47,635 nucleotides of DNA. Origin: Oligoflexia bacterium. GTDB taxonomy: Bacteria > Bdellovibrionota > Bacteriovoracia > Bacteriovoracales > Bacteriovoracaceae. Under the pieces are notes generated by a model. That model was not told the DNA's origin, made no database searches, and saw nothing but the letters and a program-made list of their open reading frames with translations. Location of the stretch: NCBI GenBank assembly GCA_015231325.1, contig JADGBS010000001.1:21572-69206 (forward strand). Reading direction: 5' to 3'. The position numbers and the translations under genes were made by a program. The first letter of the stretch is position 1. Each line of letters starts with the position of its first letter. Shown piece after piece: positions 37,190 through 47,509 of this stretch.

Positions 37190-38704
37190 TCATTCGAGCA
37201 TACACCCCAACTCTGGGTGTAATGGATCGTAGTTGGCAACTGCTTTGGGTGACTTCGTTATCACTGAAAGATAACTTAGTACAGTGGGGGCGATCTTTAT
37301 CTTAAAAATCGGATGCCCTTTCCCCATCGAATAGTCTGTTATGCTCAGGACCTTTACTATTTTAGAAACAATTGACGGCAACTGAGTTCTCTTTCTACAC
37401 TCGGAGAATGGAAGTCCTGTAACATAGTGACAGGAGCACAACTCTTTTGCTAGCATATTGGAAAGAAGACCTGACTTGATTGCATATAACATCTCCTGCT
37501 TAGAGTACGAACGTTTAGGAGTAGGATGATCGACATAGGTGCCTTTTTCTGTATCCAGTCCTGTCGTCAGTCCTGTATTGATACCACTGTCACTGCCACC
37601 ATTTTTAAAACACCCCAAAGTCTTATCTATAACATATGACATCTTTCTTGAATTTATCTTGTCATTAGCGGTTCTAACTATGATTAAATTTTGCTCAGGT
37701 GAAACGATAATGTATTGCCCAGAAAGCCCGGAAGCAAAAAAAGTCGATTGCGGCATATTGGGAACAAAAGGAATCGAGTTATTTACCGAGCGATTAGTCC
37801 ATATCCCTGCACCATACACTCCCTGATTAGTTAATTCTTCAGTAGAAAATTCCAAGATCCCCGGAGAAACTGTCGTCATAAAATCCACCCACCAATCTGG
37901 AAGTATTCGCTCTCCATTCCAAACTCCACGATTTAAAAGTAGTTGTCCTATTTTTATCATATCCCTTGTGGTAAGAAAAAGATGAGAACCACCCCAATAT
38001 GTTCCTGTAGAATCTCTCTCAAAAGTCACATTTTTTATACCCACCCGATCGAAAAGGAGTTCCCACGGATATCGAGGATTATCTTTATAAACATTCTCTA
38101 ACATCACAGTCAACAACACAAAATCACCGCTACTGTAATTCCATCTTCTGTCTTTGCGCATTGGTTGTCGTTGAACGTAACTGGCACTATCATGAAAACT
38201 GCTCACGTAAAGCATGTCCATAAGAGATGAATCACGAAGATCATCTCCACGACTTTCATTCCAGCTAATCCCTGAAACCATATTGAGTAATTCTCTAACG
38301 GTAAACCTGGAAAAATCTGGGTTTAGTAACTCATTTTGAGGAACGACGTCTCCTATCATCGTTTCTAGAGTCAACTTTCCCTGTAAAATCGCATGACCAA
38401 CAAGAATCGCAATAATGGTTTTGCTCCCTGACCAAAGACACTGCTTACTGTCCTTGGTGAAAAAATCACCATACCATTCGAAAAACAGCGAATCCCCAGT
38501 GGCAACAGCAAATGTTTCTGTTTTAAGTTCCGACTTTGGAGAAGATCGTAATATCTCCCTTTCAAAATCAGCACACTCGGGAGTATTAGGAAGGTGAGAA
38601 AAGGATGCATCTGCCCGTGAACCTGCAGAAAAGACAATTAATAGACACCAAAATAATATCTTTATTTTGGAACGCGCATTTCTATTACACATGTAAATCT
38701 CCAA
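37190..38704 (-). CDS. Exported beta-lactamase/penicillin-binding-like serine hydrolase
   Basis: Signal peptide FWCLLIVFSAGSRADA; SGSKTIIAILVGHAI (SxxK); WNYSSGDFVLL; C-terminal extension. Confidence 0.85.
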   Translation of the reverse strand: MEIYMCNRNARSKIKILFWCLLIVFSAGSRADASFSHLPNTPECADFEREILRSSPKSELKTETFAVATGDSLFFEWYGDFFTKDSKQCLWSGSKTIIAILVGHAILQGKLTLETMIGDVVPQNELLNPDFSRFTVRELLNMVSGISWNESRGDDLRDSSLMDMLYVSSFHDSASYVQRQPMRKDRRWNYSSGDFVLLTVMLENVYKDNPRYPWELLFDRVGIKNVTFERDSTGTYWGGSHLFLTTRDMIKIGQLLLNRGVWNGERILPDWWVDFMTTVSPGILEFSTEELTNQGVYGAGIWTNRSVNNSIPFVPNMPQSTFFASGLSGQYIIVSPEQNLIIVRTANDKINSRKMSYVIDKTLGCFKNGGSDSGINTGLTTGLDTEKGTYVDHPTPKRSYSKQEMLYAIKSGLLSNMLAKELCSCHYVTGLPFSECRKRTQLPSIVSKIVKVLSITDYSMGKGHPIFKIKIAPTVLSYLSVITKSPKAVANYDPLHPELGCMLE

Positions 38705-38711
38705 TCAAATG

Positions 38712-38736
38712 AAATAAAATAAAATAAAATAAAATA
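38712..38736. repeat. 5 x 5-bp tandem repeat AAATA
   Basis: Read directly, immediately upstream of the serine hydrolase start at 38704. Confidence 0.95.
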
Positions 38737-39137
38737 ATCGAAAGGCGGCGATTTTATCACAAATCGGTGGATAATATAATTTATTAACCGGGCATCGGAA
38801 ACAAATTGATAAATTTCCAGCGATCTTTTTTCAATTGTAGAAAGAAAAATGGAAAATTAAGAAAAAAGTCTTATTGTATGAAGATCTTCTAAAAAATTGT
38901 TGGTTTTTTCATTTCTTGTCTTAGGCATTTCACTGCTTCTTTCATTAATAAAATTAATTTATTAGTACTTTCGCTATCCAGTTGTGCCGCGACTTTTTCT
39001 TTGTATGATAACGCAAACTCCTTATGGAATAAATATCTTTGTGAATCTATTTAAATCCATATAAAAAACGTATTGTTTGTGGTAGCAAATTATACAGTAT
39101 AATAATACGGCATACAACACAGGGGTGAATCTCTAAT

Positions 39138-41948
39138 ATGGAAACCAATACTGAGCTGATTGTTGTGATACAAAACAGAGAAACAGTTCCCTGTCTCTCC
39201 CTAGAGTGGTCTCCTTGTCTAAAAGATGAAACTGTTTTTACAAATACAAACACAAACGCAAACGTTAAAAAAAATGCCCCATCCCTTCAGACAGAAGTTT
39301 TTAAGCGTTTTGAAAATGACGGATATTTAAGTTCTAGTACTCTTCTCTTTTTGGGATTTTCTTGCGGTGTAGAAACACTTTCTCCTTCATTGGCCTTCTT
39401 CCGTAAATTCGCGCAAAGTTTTATAGAAAAATGTAGATCAATACCTGATATTGAATCTTTTCGCAATAAGTTGGATAACCTTTGTGTACCCATTGTAGAA
39501 GAAGAGTTAGAACTATTAAAAAGCGGTGCCCCTTTTTTAATAGGTGGAGAAATACTCGATTTACATTTTATGTCCCAACTTTGGGAAGAGCTAAATATTG
39601 AGTTAATATCTCAAATCGATAAATTCCAAGGAAGTATCGAGGATTTTTTCCATGCCCATAACCCAAATGTCTATTTAGTAGGAAAGGTATTCTTTCATCT
39701 TGTTGAAAATAAAGATAACACCCAATACCCGTTTGCTTTCCTAGCTACTTACTCCCACTCCATAAATAAAAAAGGAGGGACATCTCATTTAGCTCTAAAG
39801 CATGCTTTGGAAGAATATGGTGATGACAGTGAAAAATTACTGAATTTGCTCGTTACTGTCCATCGAGCGGCCGAAAATAGTTTACTCATTAAAGAATTGT
39901 TAGACAGCGGAGAAATTTTCCATCCCATATCATTTACCGCGAGTGATGCATTTCAATTTTTACAAGAAATAGCAATTTATGAAGATGCGGGAGTTTTATG
40001 TAGAATCCCTAATTGGTGGAGAACGCAAACAACAAATACCCTCAAAGTTGGAATTAACGTAGGCCCCAAAAATCAAGGACTTCTGGGTCTCGATAGCATT
40101 CTTGAATTTCATCCACAAATATTATTAAATGGAGAAAGCATCTCATTAGAAGAAGCACGTAAAATATATGCTGCGACCGAAGGATTAACTCTCATCAAGG
40201 GAAAATGGACAGTAGTTGATCATGATAAATTAAAACAAATATTATCGGTTTATGATCGTACCCAAAAATTGGCGCAGAAAGAAAATGGTCTTAGTTTTCG
40301 GGAACTGCTACAGCTACAGTTGGGGACTAAAAAATCATTGCTGGGCAAAATTAATGACGGCGGACAGATTGAAGAAGAACAAATTGAAATTTCCCATAGT
40401 GATTGGTTAAATGAAATTTTCAACAAACTAAAAAATCCGCAGTTAATTAAAACGATCAATCCCTCTAAGGATTTCTTAGCAAACCTTCGACCATACCAAC
40501 AAAGTGGGCTCAATTGGATTTATCTATTGCACACACTAAAGTTAGGAGGATGCTTAGCAGATGATATGGGACTAGGTAAAACCGTACAAATCTTGGCATT
40601 TTTGGATTTAATAAAAGGCCTTGGTACATCATTGTTGGTACTGCCTACTTCTCTTATTGCCAATTGGGAGAATGAGATTAAACGTTTTTCTCCAAAACTA
40701 AAATATCACATCGTTCATATGGGATTAAATCCTGAGAGCAAAAAAATTCTGCTAGACACGGCACTAACACTAAAGTATGACTTGGTAATTACTACCTACG
40801 GATTAGTCCATCGTTATGAAGAATTTAAAGAGCACAACTGGAATTACATTTTATTGGATGAGGCCCAGGCAATAAAAAATTCTCACACAAAACAGACAAA
40901 AGCAGTGAAAGCACTCAAGGCAAACAACAGAATAGTATTAACCGGAACCCCAATAGAAAACAGACTATCTGATCTTTGGTCCATATATGATTTTATAAAT
41001 CCAGGATTGCTAGGAAATAGTAAAGAGTTTTCTTCGTATACAAAAAAAATCATCAATGGGAGCAGCAATAATGGAAGCAGTAATAACGGGCACAGTAAAA
41101 ATGTGACCATCGCTAACTGGTCACGGCTCCGTAACGTGGTTTCGCCATACCTGCTTCGACGAGTAAAAAGTGACAAAAATATTATCTCCGATTTGCCTGA
41201 CAAAATTGAGATGAAAAGTTATGCTGATCTAAGTAAGAAACAGATCGTTTTGTATCAGGACTATTTGCAAAAGTTGCAAGAAGATTTAAAAAAACAGGAA
41301 TGTCAGGACGGGATAAAACGCAAGGGGTTAGTACTTGCATCGTTAATCAAACTCAAGCAGATATGTAATCACCCAGATCAATACCTAGGGAACAGCGAAT
41401 ACGTTGATGAAGATAGTGGCAAATTTCAAAGATTAATAGAAATAGCAGAGACAATTTATGCTAAAAGAGAGAAGGTATTGATATTCACCCAATTTACGGA
41501 AATAATTCCCGCGTTAAACAACCACTTGAAAAAAATATTTAACAAAGACGGAGTGATTTTACATGGTGCTATTCCATCAAATAAACGAAAGGAAATCGTC
41601 GAAAAATTTCAAAATCAGGATGCACAATACGTTCCATATTTTATCCTTTCATTGAAAGCAGGTGGCGTGGGGCTTAATTTAACTGCGGCAAATCATGTTA
41701 TTCACTTTGACCGTTGGTGGAATCCAGCAGTAGAAAATCAGGCCACTGATCGGGCATTCCGAATCGGACAGAGTAAAAAAGTGCTGGTCCATAAATTTAT
41801 TTCGCGCGGAACGTTAGAAGAAAGGATCGATAAAATGATAGAAGAAAAGACAAAACTATCACAAGAGATTATTCAAGGTGGCAGTGAAGATTGGATTACA
41901 GAAATGAGCGATAGCGAAATATTTAATTTATTCAAATTAAACTTATAA
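39138..41948 (+). CDS. SNF2-family helicase/ATPase
   Basis: LRPYQQSGLNWI, LADDMGLGKTVQ, LLDEAQAIKN, LTGTPIENRLSDLWSIYDF, LKAGGVGLNLTAANHVIHFDRWWNPAVENQATDRAFRIGQ. Confidence 0.95.
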   Translation: METNTELIVVIQNRETVPCLSLEWSPCLKDETVFTNTNTNANVKKNAPSLQTEVFKRFENDGYLSSSTLLFLGFSCGVETLSPSLAFFRKFAQSFIEKCRSIPDIESFRNKLDNLCVPIVEEELELLKSGAPFLIGGEILDLHFMSQLWEELNIELISQIDKFQGSIEDFFHAHNPNVYLVGKVFFHLVENKDNTQYPFAFLATYSHSINKKGGTSHLALKHALEEYGDDSEKLLNLLVTVHRAAENSLLIKELLDSGEIFHPISFTASDAFQFLQEIAIYEDAGVLCRIPNWWRTQTTNTLKVGINVGPKNQGLLGLDSILEFHPQILLNGESISLEEARKIYAATEGLTLIKGKWTVVDHDKLKQILSVYDRTQKLAQKENGLSFRELLQLQLGTKKSLLGKINDGGQIEEEQIEISHSDWLNEIFNKLKNPQLIKTINPSKDFLANLRPYQQSGLNWIYLLHTLKLGGCLADDMGLGKTVQILAFLDLIKGLGTSLLVLPTSLIANWENEIKRFSPKLKYHIVHMGLNPESKKILLDTALTLKYDLVITTYGLVHRYEEFKEHNWNYILLDEAQAIKNSHTKQTKAVKALKANNRIVLTGTPIENRLSDLWSIYDFINPGLLGNSKEFSSYTKKIINGSSNNGSSNNGHSKNVTIANWSRLRNVVSPYLLRRVKSDKNIISDLPDKIEMKSYADLSKKQIVLYQDYLQKLQEDLKKQECQDGIKRKGLVLASLIKLKQICNHPDQYLGNSEYVDEDSGKFQRLIEIAETIYAKREKVLIFTQFTEIIPALNNHLKKIFNKDGVILHGAIPSNKRKEIVEKFQNQDAQYVPYFILSLKAGGVGLNLTAANHVIHFDRWWNPAVENQATDRAFRIGQSKKVLVHKFISRGTLEERIDKMIEEKTKLSQEIIQGGSEDWITEMSDSEIFNLFKLNL

Positions 41949-41984
41949 TCAAACTTATGATTAAACTTATTATTAAAAGGAGCG

Positions 41985-43007
41985 GTGCGAACTATGTCGT
42001 GGTACCACTTTAAATTTAGACCCTATGTCTCTAAAGCAAAAAAACAACAACTTGCCGCGAATGCACTAGCGAAGCTTAAGAAAAAAAATCCCAATCTCAC
42101 TCCTGTAGTAATCGAGGGAATGGGAAGGACTTTGGCCAACACTTGGTGGGGAAAGGCCTGGAACGATAACCTTACAAAATATGCAGACTATGAAAACAGA
42201 GTAGGCCGGGGACGCTCCTATGTTCGCAATGGAGCGGTATTGGATTTACAAATAAAGGAGGGTGAAATCCGCTCTATGGTACAGGGGAGCGGTTCCACCC
42301 CCTACAAAGTTGTCATAAAAATTAACGAATTAAAAAGTTCCATATGGGAAGAAATCAAAAAAAACTGCTCTAAAAAATTAAGTCACCTTTCTGAATTACT
42401 CTTAGGTAAATTTCCTAAAGAGGTAGGAACCGTCTTTACCTCAGTTGGAACTGGCCTTTTTCCTGAACCAAAGTCGATGAACTTTTCTTGCAGTTGTCCT
42501 GATTGGGCAGACATGTGTAAGCATGTTGCTGCTACTCTATATGGCGTTGGCGCGCGTCTAGATAAAGATCCATCGCTGCTGTTCACTCTAAGAACTGTCG
42601 ATATGAAAGAGTTAATTAAAGATACATTGACCGGTGTAAAAGATGAATTAAATAGAAGGGCCGAAGATAGTAAAAATATTAAAGATAGTAAAGAGATTGG
42701 TGGTAAGCGATCTAGGATCATCAGAGGTGATGATGCGCAAAAACTATTTCAAATTGATATGGCAAAAAACGACAACGATGATGTAATAAATAGTAATGTC
42801 ATTTCTTCCAAGTTTTCACCTTTAATGCGTGAACGTATTCGCAGTAAGCGTAGTAAGGGCATAGAAAAAGAGAAAGGGAAAGGGAAAGGGAAAAAAATCA
42901 ACAGGCCAGCAAAGCTAGCAGTAGTTGCAATCAAAAAATCGAAAACAAAACCGAAAGCGAAATCAAAAGCGAAAAAAGGACTGCGATCGACTAAACGCTC
43001 GGTCTAA
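41985..43007 (+). CDS. SWIM zinc-finger protein with Lys-rich histone-H1-like tail
   Basis: CSCPDWADMCKH (CxCx6CxH); C-terminal KEKGKGKGKK...KKSKTKPKAKSKAKKGLRSTKRSV. Confidence 0.92.
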   Translation: MRTMSWYHFKFRPYVSKAKKQQLAANALAKLKKKNPNLTPVVIEGMGRTLANTWWGKAWNDNLTKYADYENRVGRGRSYVRNGAVLDLQIKEGEIRSMVQGSGSTPYKVVIKINELKSSIWEEIKKNCSKKLSHLSELLLGKFPKEVGTVFTSVGTGLFPEPKSMNFSCSCPDWADMCKHVAATLYGVGARLDKDPSLLFTLRTVDMKELIKDTLTGVKDELNRRAEDSKNIKDSKEIGGKRSRIIRGDDAQKLFQIDMAKNDNDDVINSNVISSKFSPLMRERIRSKRSKGIEKEKGKGKGKKINRPAKLAVVAIKKSKTKPKAKSKAKKGLRSTKRSV

Positions 43008-43029
43008 TTAGTAGGAAAGGAAATCAACC

Positions 43030-43803
43030 ATGGACAAAAAAATTATACTTATCATTACCGCCTTGCTTTTTAGTATGCAACTGCCTGCGCTTTCCGCGCA
43101 AAAACTTAATATTTATTGCGAAGATGATAGGCCAATGCAATTTGTAGGAGCGGATGGAATACTCACAGGAATGTCGGTGGAAATTGTACAGGAAATTAAA
43201 AAACGTGTAGGTAATTCAGATCCCATAAAAATGGTACCGTGGGCCCGAGGCCTGAATGAGGTTACCAATACACCCAACACCGTGCTTTTTTCCATGGCCC
43301 GAACAGCAGAACGCAACCAATTATTTCAATGGGTGGGGCCTATAGCAGAAACTGCGTTCGCTTTGTATGCGAAGGCAAATTCAACCATAAAGATTACCGA
43401 GCTAGACGATGCAAAAAAAATTCGTTCAATAGGCGTTTACAGGGATGATATCCGTGATCAATTCTTGACCAAGGCGGGATTTACAAATCTAGAACGTACA
43501 GATGACAACGTTTCGAATTTCAAAAAATTGATGGCCGGACGATTCGATATGTATGCCAGCTCTTCAAATGATATTAAGGGTAACGCGGAAAGTGCAGGAT
43601 ACAAGCTTTCGGACGTACGACTCGTATATATTTTCCTGAGAAGTCAAGTTTACATGGCCATGTCCAAAGGAACCAATGTTGCAATTGTAGCACAGTGGAA
43701 TGATGCTTTGAAGAAAATGAAAGAAGATGGGACGTTTTCCCGCATATTCAAAAAATATTATCCAGACAATGAACTCCCCGGCCCTGAGATTAGTAAGTTC
43801 TAA
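43030..43803 (+). CDS. Periplasmic solute-binding protein, family 3 (amino-acid-type)
   Basis: Signal peptide; MQFVGADGILTGMSVEIVQEIKKRVG, VPWARGLNEV, RTAERNQLFQWVGPI, KMKEDGTFSRIFKKYYP. Confidence 0.88.
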   Translation: MDKKIILIITALLFSMQLPALSAQKLNIYCEDDRPMQFVGADGILTGMSVEIVQEIKKRVGNSDPIKMVPWARGLNEVTNTPNTVLFSMARTAERNQLFQWVGPIAETAFALYAKANSTIKITELDDAKKIRSIGVYRDDIRDQFLTKAGFTNLERTDDNVSNFKKLMAGRFDMYASSSNDIKGNAESAGYKLSDVRLVYIFLRSQVYMAMSKGTNVAIVAQWNDALKKMKEDGTFSRIFKKYYPDNELPGPEISKF

Positions 43804-43822
43804 TACTGTTTTACTGTATTAG
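43800..43822. terminator. Possible bidirectional terminator hairpin between convergent genes
   Basis: CTAATACtgttttactGTATTAG, 7-bp perfect arms, overlapping the plus-strand stop codon. Confidence 0.35.
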
Positions 43823-44620
43823 CAATTGATCCTCAATTCCAAATTCTGAGTCCGTGTCTTTTTCAGCATCCTCTATCTTTATGAAAGGAGTGTCCGTATC
43901 AACGGCAACGTCCTCAGCGTCACCAATGCCAACGCCTGTTTCAACTGCCAAAATATTTCTTTCTAATTTTCCGCTAAGTATTTGTCTTCGAATTTCCGCA
44001 AAGGAACTGTTGATAACTATGCTTGATTTAATATATTCATCACAAAGTACTCCAGTTTGATTTCCTCTTTTTATCAGATCGATAACTTTATCCCTAGAAG
44101 GGATATTCGTATAAGAGACAGAACTGGAAAAAATCTTAGACAGAAATTCTTCCAAAATTTTTTGTTGCTTTCTCACCTCGGCCACTCGATCATGTCTATT
44201 TTTATTTTTTTCGCTCGGATATTGATTCTCTCTATTAGATATATAACCCTCCGGGTCCGCAGCAATAATCAGGTGTTTTAATTTCACATATCGGTCTATC
44301 CCTTGGGCATCAATCGCGGTCGTATAGGCCCCAGTCGCAAACAACATGCCCTGCGGCAAAAATATCAAGGACACGCCAGCACTAAACGGTGCAGCTGCAA
44401 TCGCCCCCCCTATGATCACCGATGCCCCGATTCCCAATCCTATGGATGCCGTCCTTGGGTCATTACTCGATGTCATTTTCCGTAACTGTTGATAACAGGT
44501 ATCTGCTCTAACCACTTGTGAAAAATTAGTAGTGACTGCACTAGCGATTAGCAGCAAAGATAAACCAACAATCTTATTTAAATTTTTTGCCAAAAGTTTG
44601 ATCTTCATTGTTTTCTCCAT
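43811..44620 (-). CDS. Hypothetical exported/membrane protein
   Basis: N-terminal hydrophobic leader (IVGLSLLLIASAVTTNFSQVVRA) and a Gly/Ala-rich hydrophobic hairpin. Confidence 0.65.
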   Translation of the reverse strand: MEKTMKIKLLAKNLNKIVGLSLLLIASAVTTNFSQVVRADTCYQQLRKMTSSNDPRTASIGLGIGASVIIGGAIAAAPFSAGVSLIFLPQGMLFATGAYTTAIDAQGIDRYVKLKHLIIAADPEGYISNRENQYPSEKNKNRHDRVAEVRKQQKILEEFLSKIFSSSVSYTNIPSRDKVIDLIKRGNQTGVLCDEYIKSSIVINSSFAEIRRQILSGKLERNILAVETGVGIGDAEDVAVDTDTPFIKIEDAEKDTDSEFGIEDQLLIQ

Positions 44621-44888
44621 GATTTTTCCATATTTGAATTAATAAAACCACACATCAAGCGCTTCCCCGAGCGCAGGTGAGTGTAATTCCGAAACAAAAT
44701 TTTAGCTAGAATTTTATTGTGTTAGCTCTAATTCGCTCCTTTTTGCTGCTCTTTGCTTCTTTTTGCTCCTTGTTCCCCTCGATGAGATAGCAATGATGGT
44801 TGACACATCTTTCTTAAAGTTTTTTTTAGGAGTGACCGACAAAATATTCACCTGTCTCTGAATTAATTGGCCGTAACCGGAGGAAACC

Positions 44889-46418
44889 ATGATTGCAATT
44901 TATATTGGAATTATGAACTTGCTTGTATTTTGTTTCTTATCATCCACGCCAGGAGGAACCCTTGCTGCAGTGGAGCAGAGTGCAGATAACTCATACCGAT
45001 ATGACAAAATCCCCATAGTAACAGTTCCGACTGCTGCCAATACAGCGGTACAAAATGGCATCATATCCGGTTGTACCCCCTATAAGATAGATCTCCAAAA
45101 AGCTGAGCAGTTCGATAAGGCAAACGCAGTTGTACTCCCCCCGCCTCTTCCAGCAGACCGATCCGCGCTTCCAGTTGTGGAACCATCAGGACCATACAGT
45201 CAATATTTTAAAAGTGATTTTGAGCGATTACCCCGCATGAAGGATGGTACGCTCGTACATTGCAGTGAATTAGATGTTCAATTTCAGAATAATATTTTAA
45301 AAAATTGGGGAAGACGTTTATCAGATGATAATGGAATTGTGGAGCGGAAATGTACTGCAATGTTCTTAAACGGTCAAGTCAGATTTCATATCGATCCACT
45401 AGCTAATGGTTTAAGGTCCCATGGTAAATCCAAAGAAGTTAGTGAAGGATTACAAATAGAGTGTCCACTTATTCCACCCGCTGGTGATGGTAAAAATATA
45501 ATTTGTAATATTCAAAAAGTCATACGCGTGGAATTATTGAAAAAAATTCCCGAAAACATGGATTTAATAAACTTACGAAAAGAATTTTTGATTGGCAAAA
45601 AATCTGAAGAAGCAATTGGCGAAGTGGCCGGTTCTACCTACAGTGACCCCGAATGTTCACAGGATGGGATTGTCGCTTTTTATATGAAAAAATTTAATTC
45701 TAGTTTAGAAAATTTGGCCAATGAAAACACACCTGGTAGTTGTCTTAAAAAAATTGAAGCACTGAAAAATGTTGTGAAACAATTAATCAAATTACACAAA
45801 AAAAATATTTATCATTTGGATATCAAGCCAGGAAACATTTTAGTTGATGAAGACCTTCACGCAAGATTAATTGATTTTGGGGAGAGTTCAGAGAAAAAAT
45901 GGATCGATTGGAAAAATTACGCTGTTGATTTGCATATTAGAGACTTAATTTCTATTAACTTATTGCTTTCAGGAATACGTGAAGATAAATATTCTCCCAT
46001 TTTTACTGTTAATTCGAGGACAGCTGACAAATATTCTCTAGTAATGACGCTTAGTCAAGTCCTCTTTGGCCTAAATTCACCGTCCCAAGGAGGCGGCAAA
46101 GACTCCCTGGTACCTGGGAGTAAAGACGAGTTGAAACTTGGGTATAATCAAAATAATAAATTTTCGATAATGCAATCCAATCTGTTTGAAATAATCAAAA
46201 ACCGAGGGAGTTTAGAACCTAGAGGGGTGTGGCGCCAAACAATCAAAACAATCATGGATACCTGCCCCAAAGATAGTACAGATATTGTAGATATGTTAAT
46301 TTGTCCGCTTATTCGTCCTGCGACTAGGGGCAAGCACGATTTGAATAAGATATTTAAATTTTTAGATGCTCAAAAAAAAGAAATATGCACATACATGAAC
46401 GAAAAAGGGTATTTGTGA
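44889..46418 (+). CDS. Exported eukaryotic-like protein kinase-fold protein
   Basis: N-terminal signal-like MIAIYIGIMNLLVFCFLSSTPGGTLAA; catalytic loop IYHLDIKPGNIL and DFG IDFGESSEKKW. Confidence 0.75.
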   Translation: MIAIYIGIMNLLVFCFLSSTPGGTLAAVEQSADNSYRYDKIPIVTVPTAANTAVQNGIISGCTPYKIDLQKAEQFDKANAVVLPPPLPADRSALPVVEPSGPYSQYFKSDFERLPRMKDGTLVHCSELDVQFQNNILKNWGRRLSDDNGIVERKCTAMFLNGQVRFHIDPLANGLRSHGKSKEVSEGLQIECPLIPPAGDGKNIICNIQKVIRVELLKKIPENMDLINLRKEFLIGKKSEEAIGEVAGSTYSDPECSQDGIVAFYMKKFNSSLENLANENTPGSCLKKIEALKNVVKQLIKLHKKNIYHLDIKPGNILVDEDLHARLIDFGESSEKKWIDWKNYAVDLHIRDLISINLLLSGIREDKYSPIFTVNSRTADKYSLVMTLSQVLFGLNSPSQGGGKDSLVPGSKDELKLGYNQNNKFSIMQSNLFEIIKNRGSLEPRGVWRQTIKTIMDTCPKDSTDIVDMLICPLIRPATRGKHDLNKIFKFLDAQKKEICTYMNEKGYL

Positions 46419-46551
46419 TATTTATAATGATACAAAATTCGATGAAATAAATAGGGTCCAATTAACAAATCAAGGTGTAAAATATTGTCAAAAAGCAAAG
46501 AAAAATAAGTTGCAAACTAAGAATCTAAACAAATTGTTTTTGAGGTAATCA

Positions 46552-47241
46552 GTGAAAAAATTAATAAGGGGTATTGTTGAATTTAGAAGGAATGTTCAGG
46601 ATTCATATAGGAAGTCCTTCGGTCCTCTTGCTAGGGGCCAAGCACCCGATGCCCTTCTTATTGCCTGCTCTGATAGTCGTGTAGTTCCAAATGTTTTTGC
46701 TTCGACTAACCCTGGAGATCTTTTTGTTTCAAGAAATATTGGGAATATAGTACCACCGCATGGGGTGTTTATGGGTGGTGATTCCGAGGCAGCTATAATT
46801 GAATTCTCTGTACTCAGGTTAAATGTTCTTGATATTATAGTCTGCGGACATTCGGAGTGCGGCGCAATGCAAGCACTTATCAATGGCAGAAAAAATATTG
46901 AAACTCCAGCTCTAAAAAATTGGCTCCGACATGGTGATCCAGCACTAGATCTCTTGAATTCTGGAGTAGTTCTCGATTCATCATTAGAAAAACACAACCA
47001 ACTGTCTCAGATTAATGTTCTGACACAGATTGAACATATAAAAACTTATCCCATCGTCAAGAGACGAATCAAAGAAGGAAGATTAGCAATACATGGATGG
47101 TGGTTTGATATTGCAGAGGCCGATGTATATTACTATGATGAGGCAATAAGAAAATTTATTATGATTAACGAGGCCGAAGCAGAAAATATTTTAAACAATT
47201 TCGATATGAACAATACCGGGTGTGTGAATTGTTATTCCTAA
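46552..47241 (+). CDS. Beta-class carbonic anhydrase
   Basis: GTG start; CSDSRVVPNVFASTNPGDLFVSRNIGNIVPP and CGHSECGAMQAL. Confidence 0.95.
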   Translation: MKKLIRGIVEFRRNVQDSYRKSFGPLARGQAPDALLIACSDSRVVPNVFASTNPGDLFVSRNIGNIVPPHGVFMGGDSEAAIIEFSVLRLNVLDIIVCGHSECGAMQALINGRKNIETPALKNWLRHGDPALDLLNSGVVLDSSLEKHNQLSQINVLTQIEHIKTYPIVKRRIKEGRLAIHGWWFDIAEADVYYYDEAIRKFIMINEAEAENILNNFDMNNTGCVNCYS

Positions 47242-47509
47242 TTGACGTCCTCCCAACTCCCAAGCATCGTCCTTACTCAACTCAGGATTTTTAAAGGGAT
47301 TTGCGGGTAACAAAAAGTTGAATGAGTTTCAAATTAAAGGTATCGGGTGCTGACAGTACCTATACTGCAACAATTCTCAAACTTTTATTACTGCGCCTTT
47401 GACCAGACCATTAAAATTCAACCACTTAGAAAAAACTAAATTTAATCCTTTATTGCATGTTCTTTTTCCATAATTACTTTTCTACAGCTATAATTTTAAG
47501 GAGTAAAAA

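Noticed and set aside
39138-43007. Known SNF2-containing defence system (e.g. DISARM-like)
   Set aside because: No adjacent methyltransferase, helicase partner or nuclease of such systems; neighbours are a solute-binding protein and a serine hydrolase.
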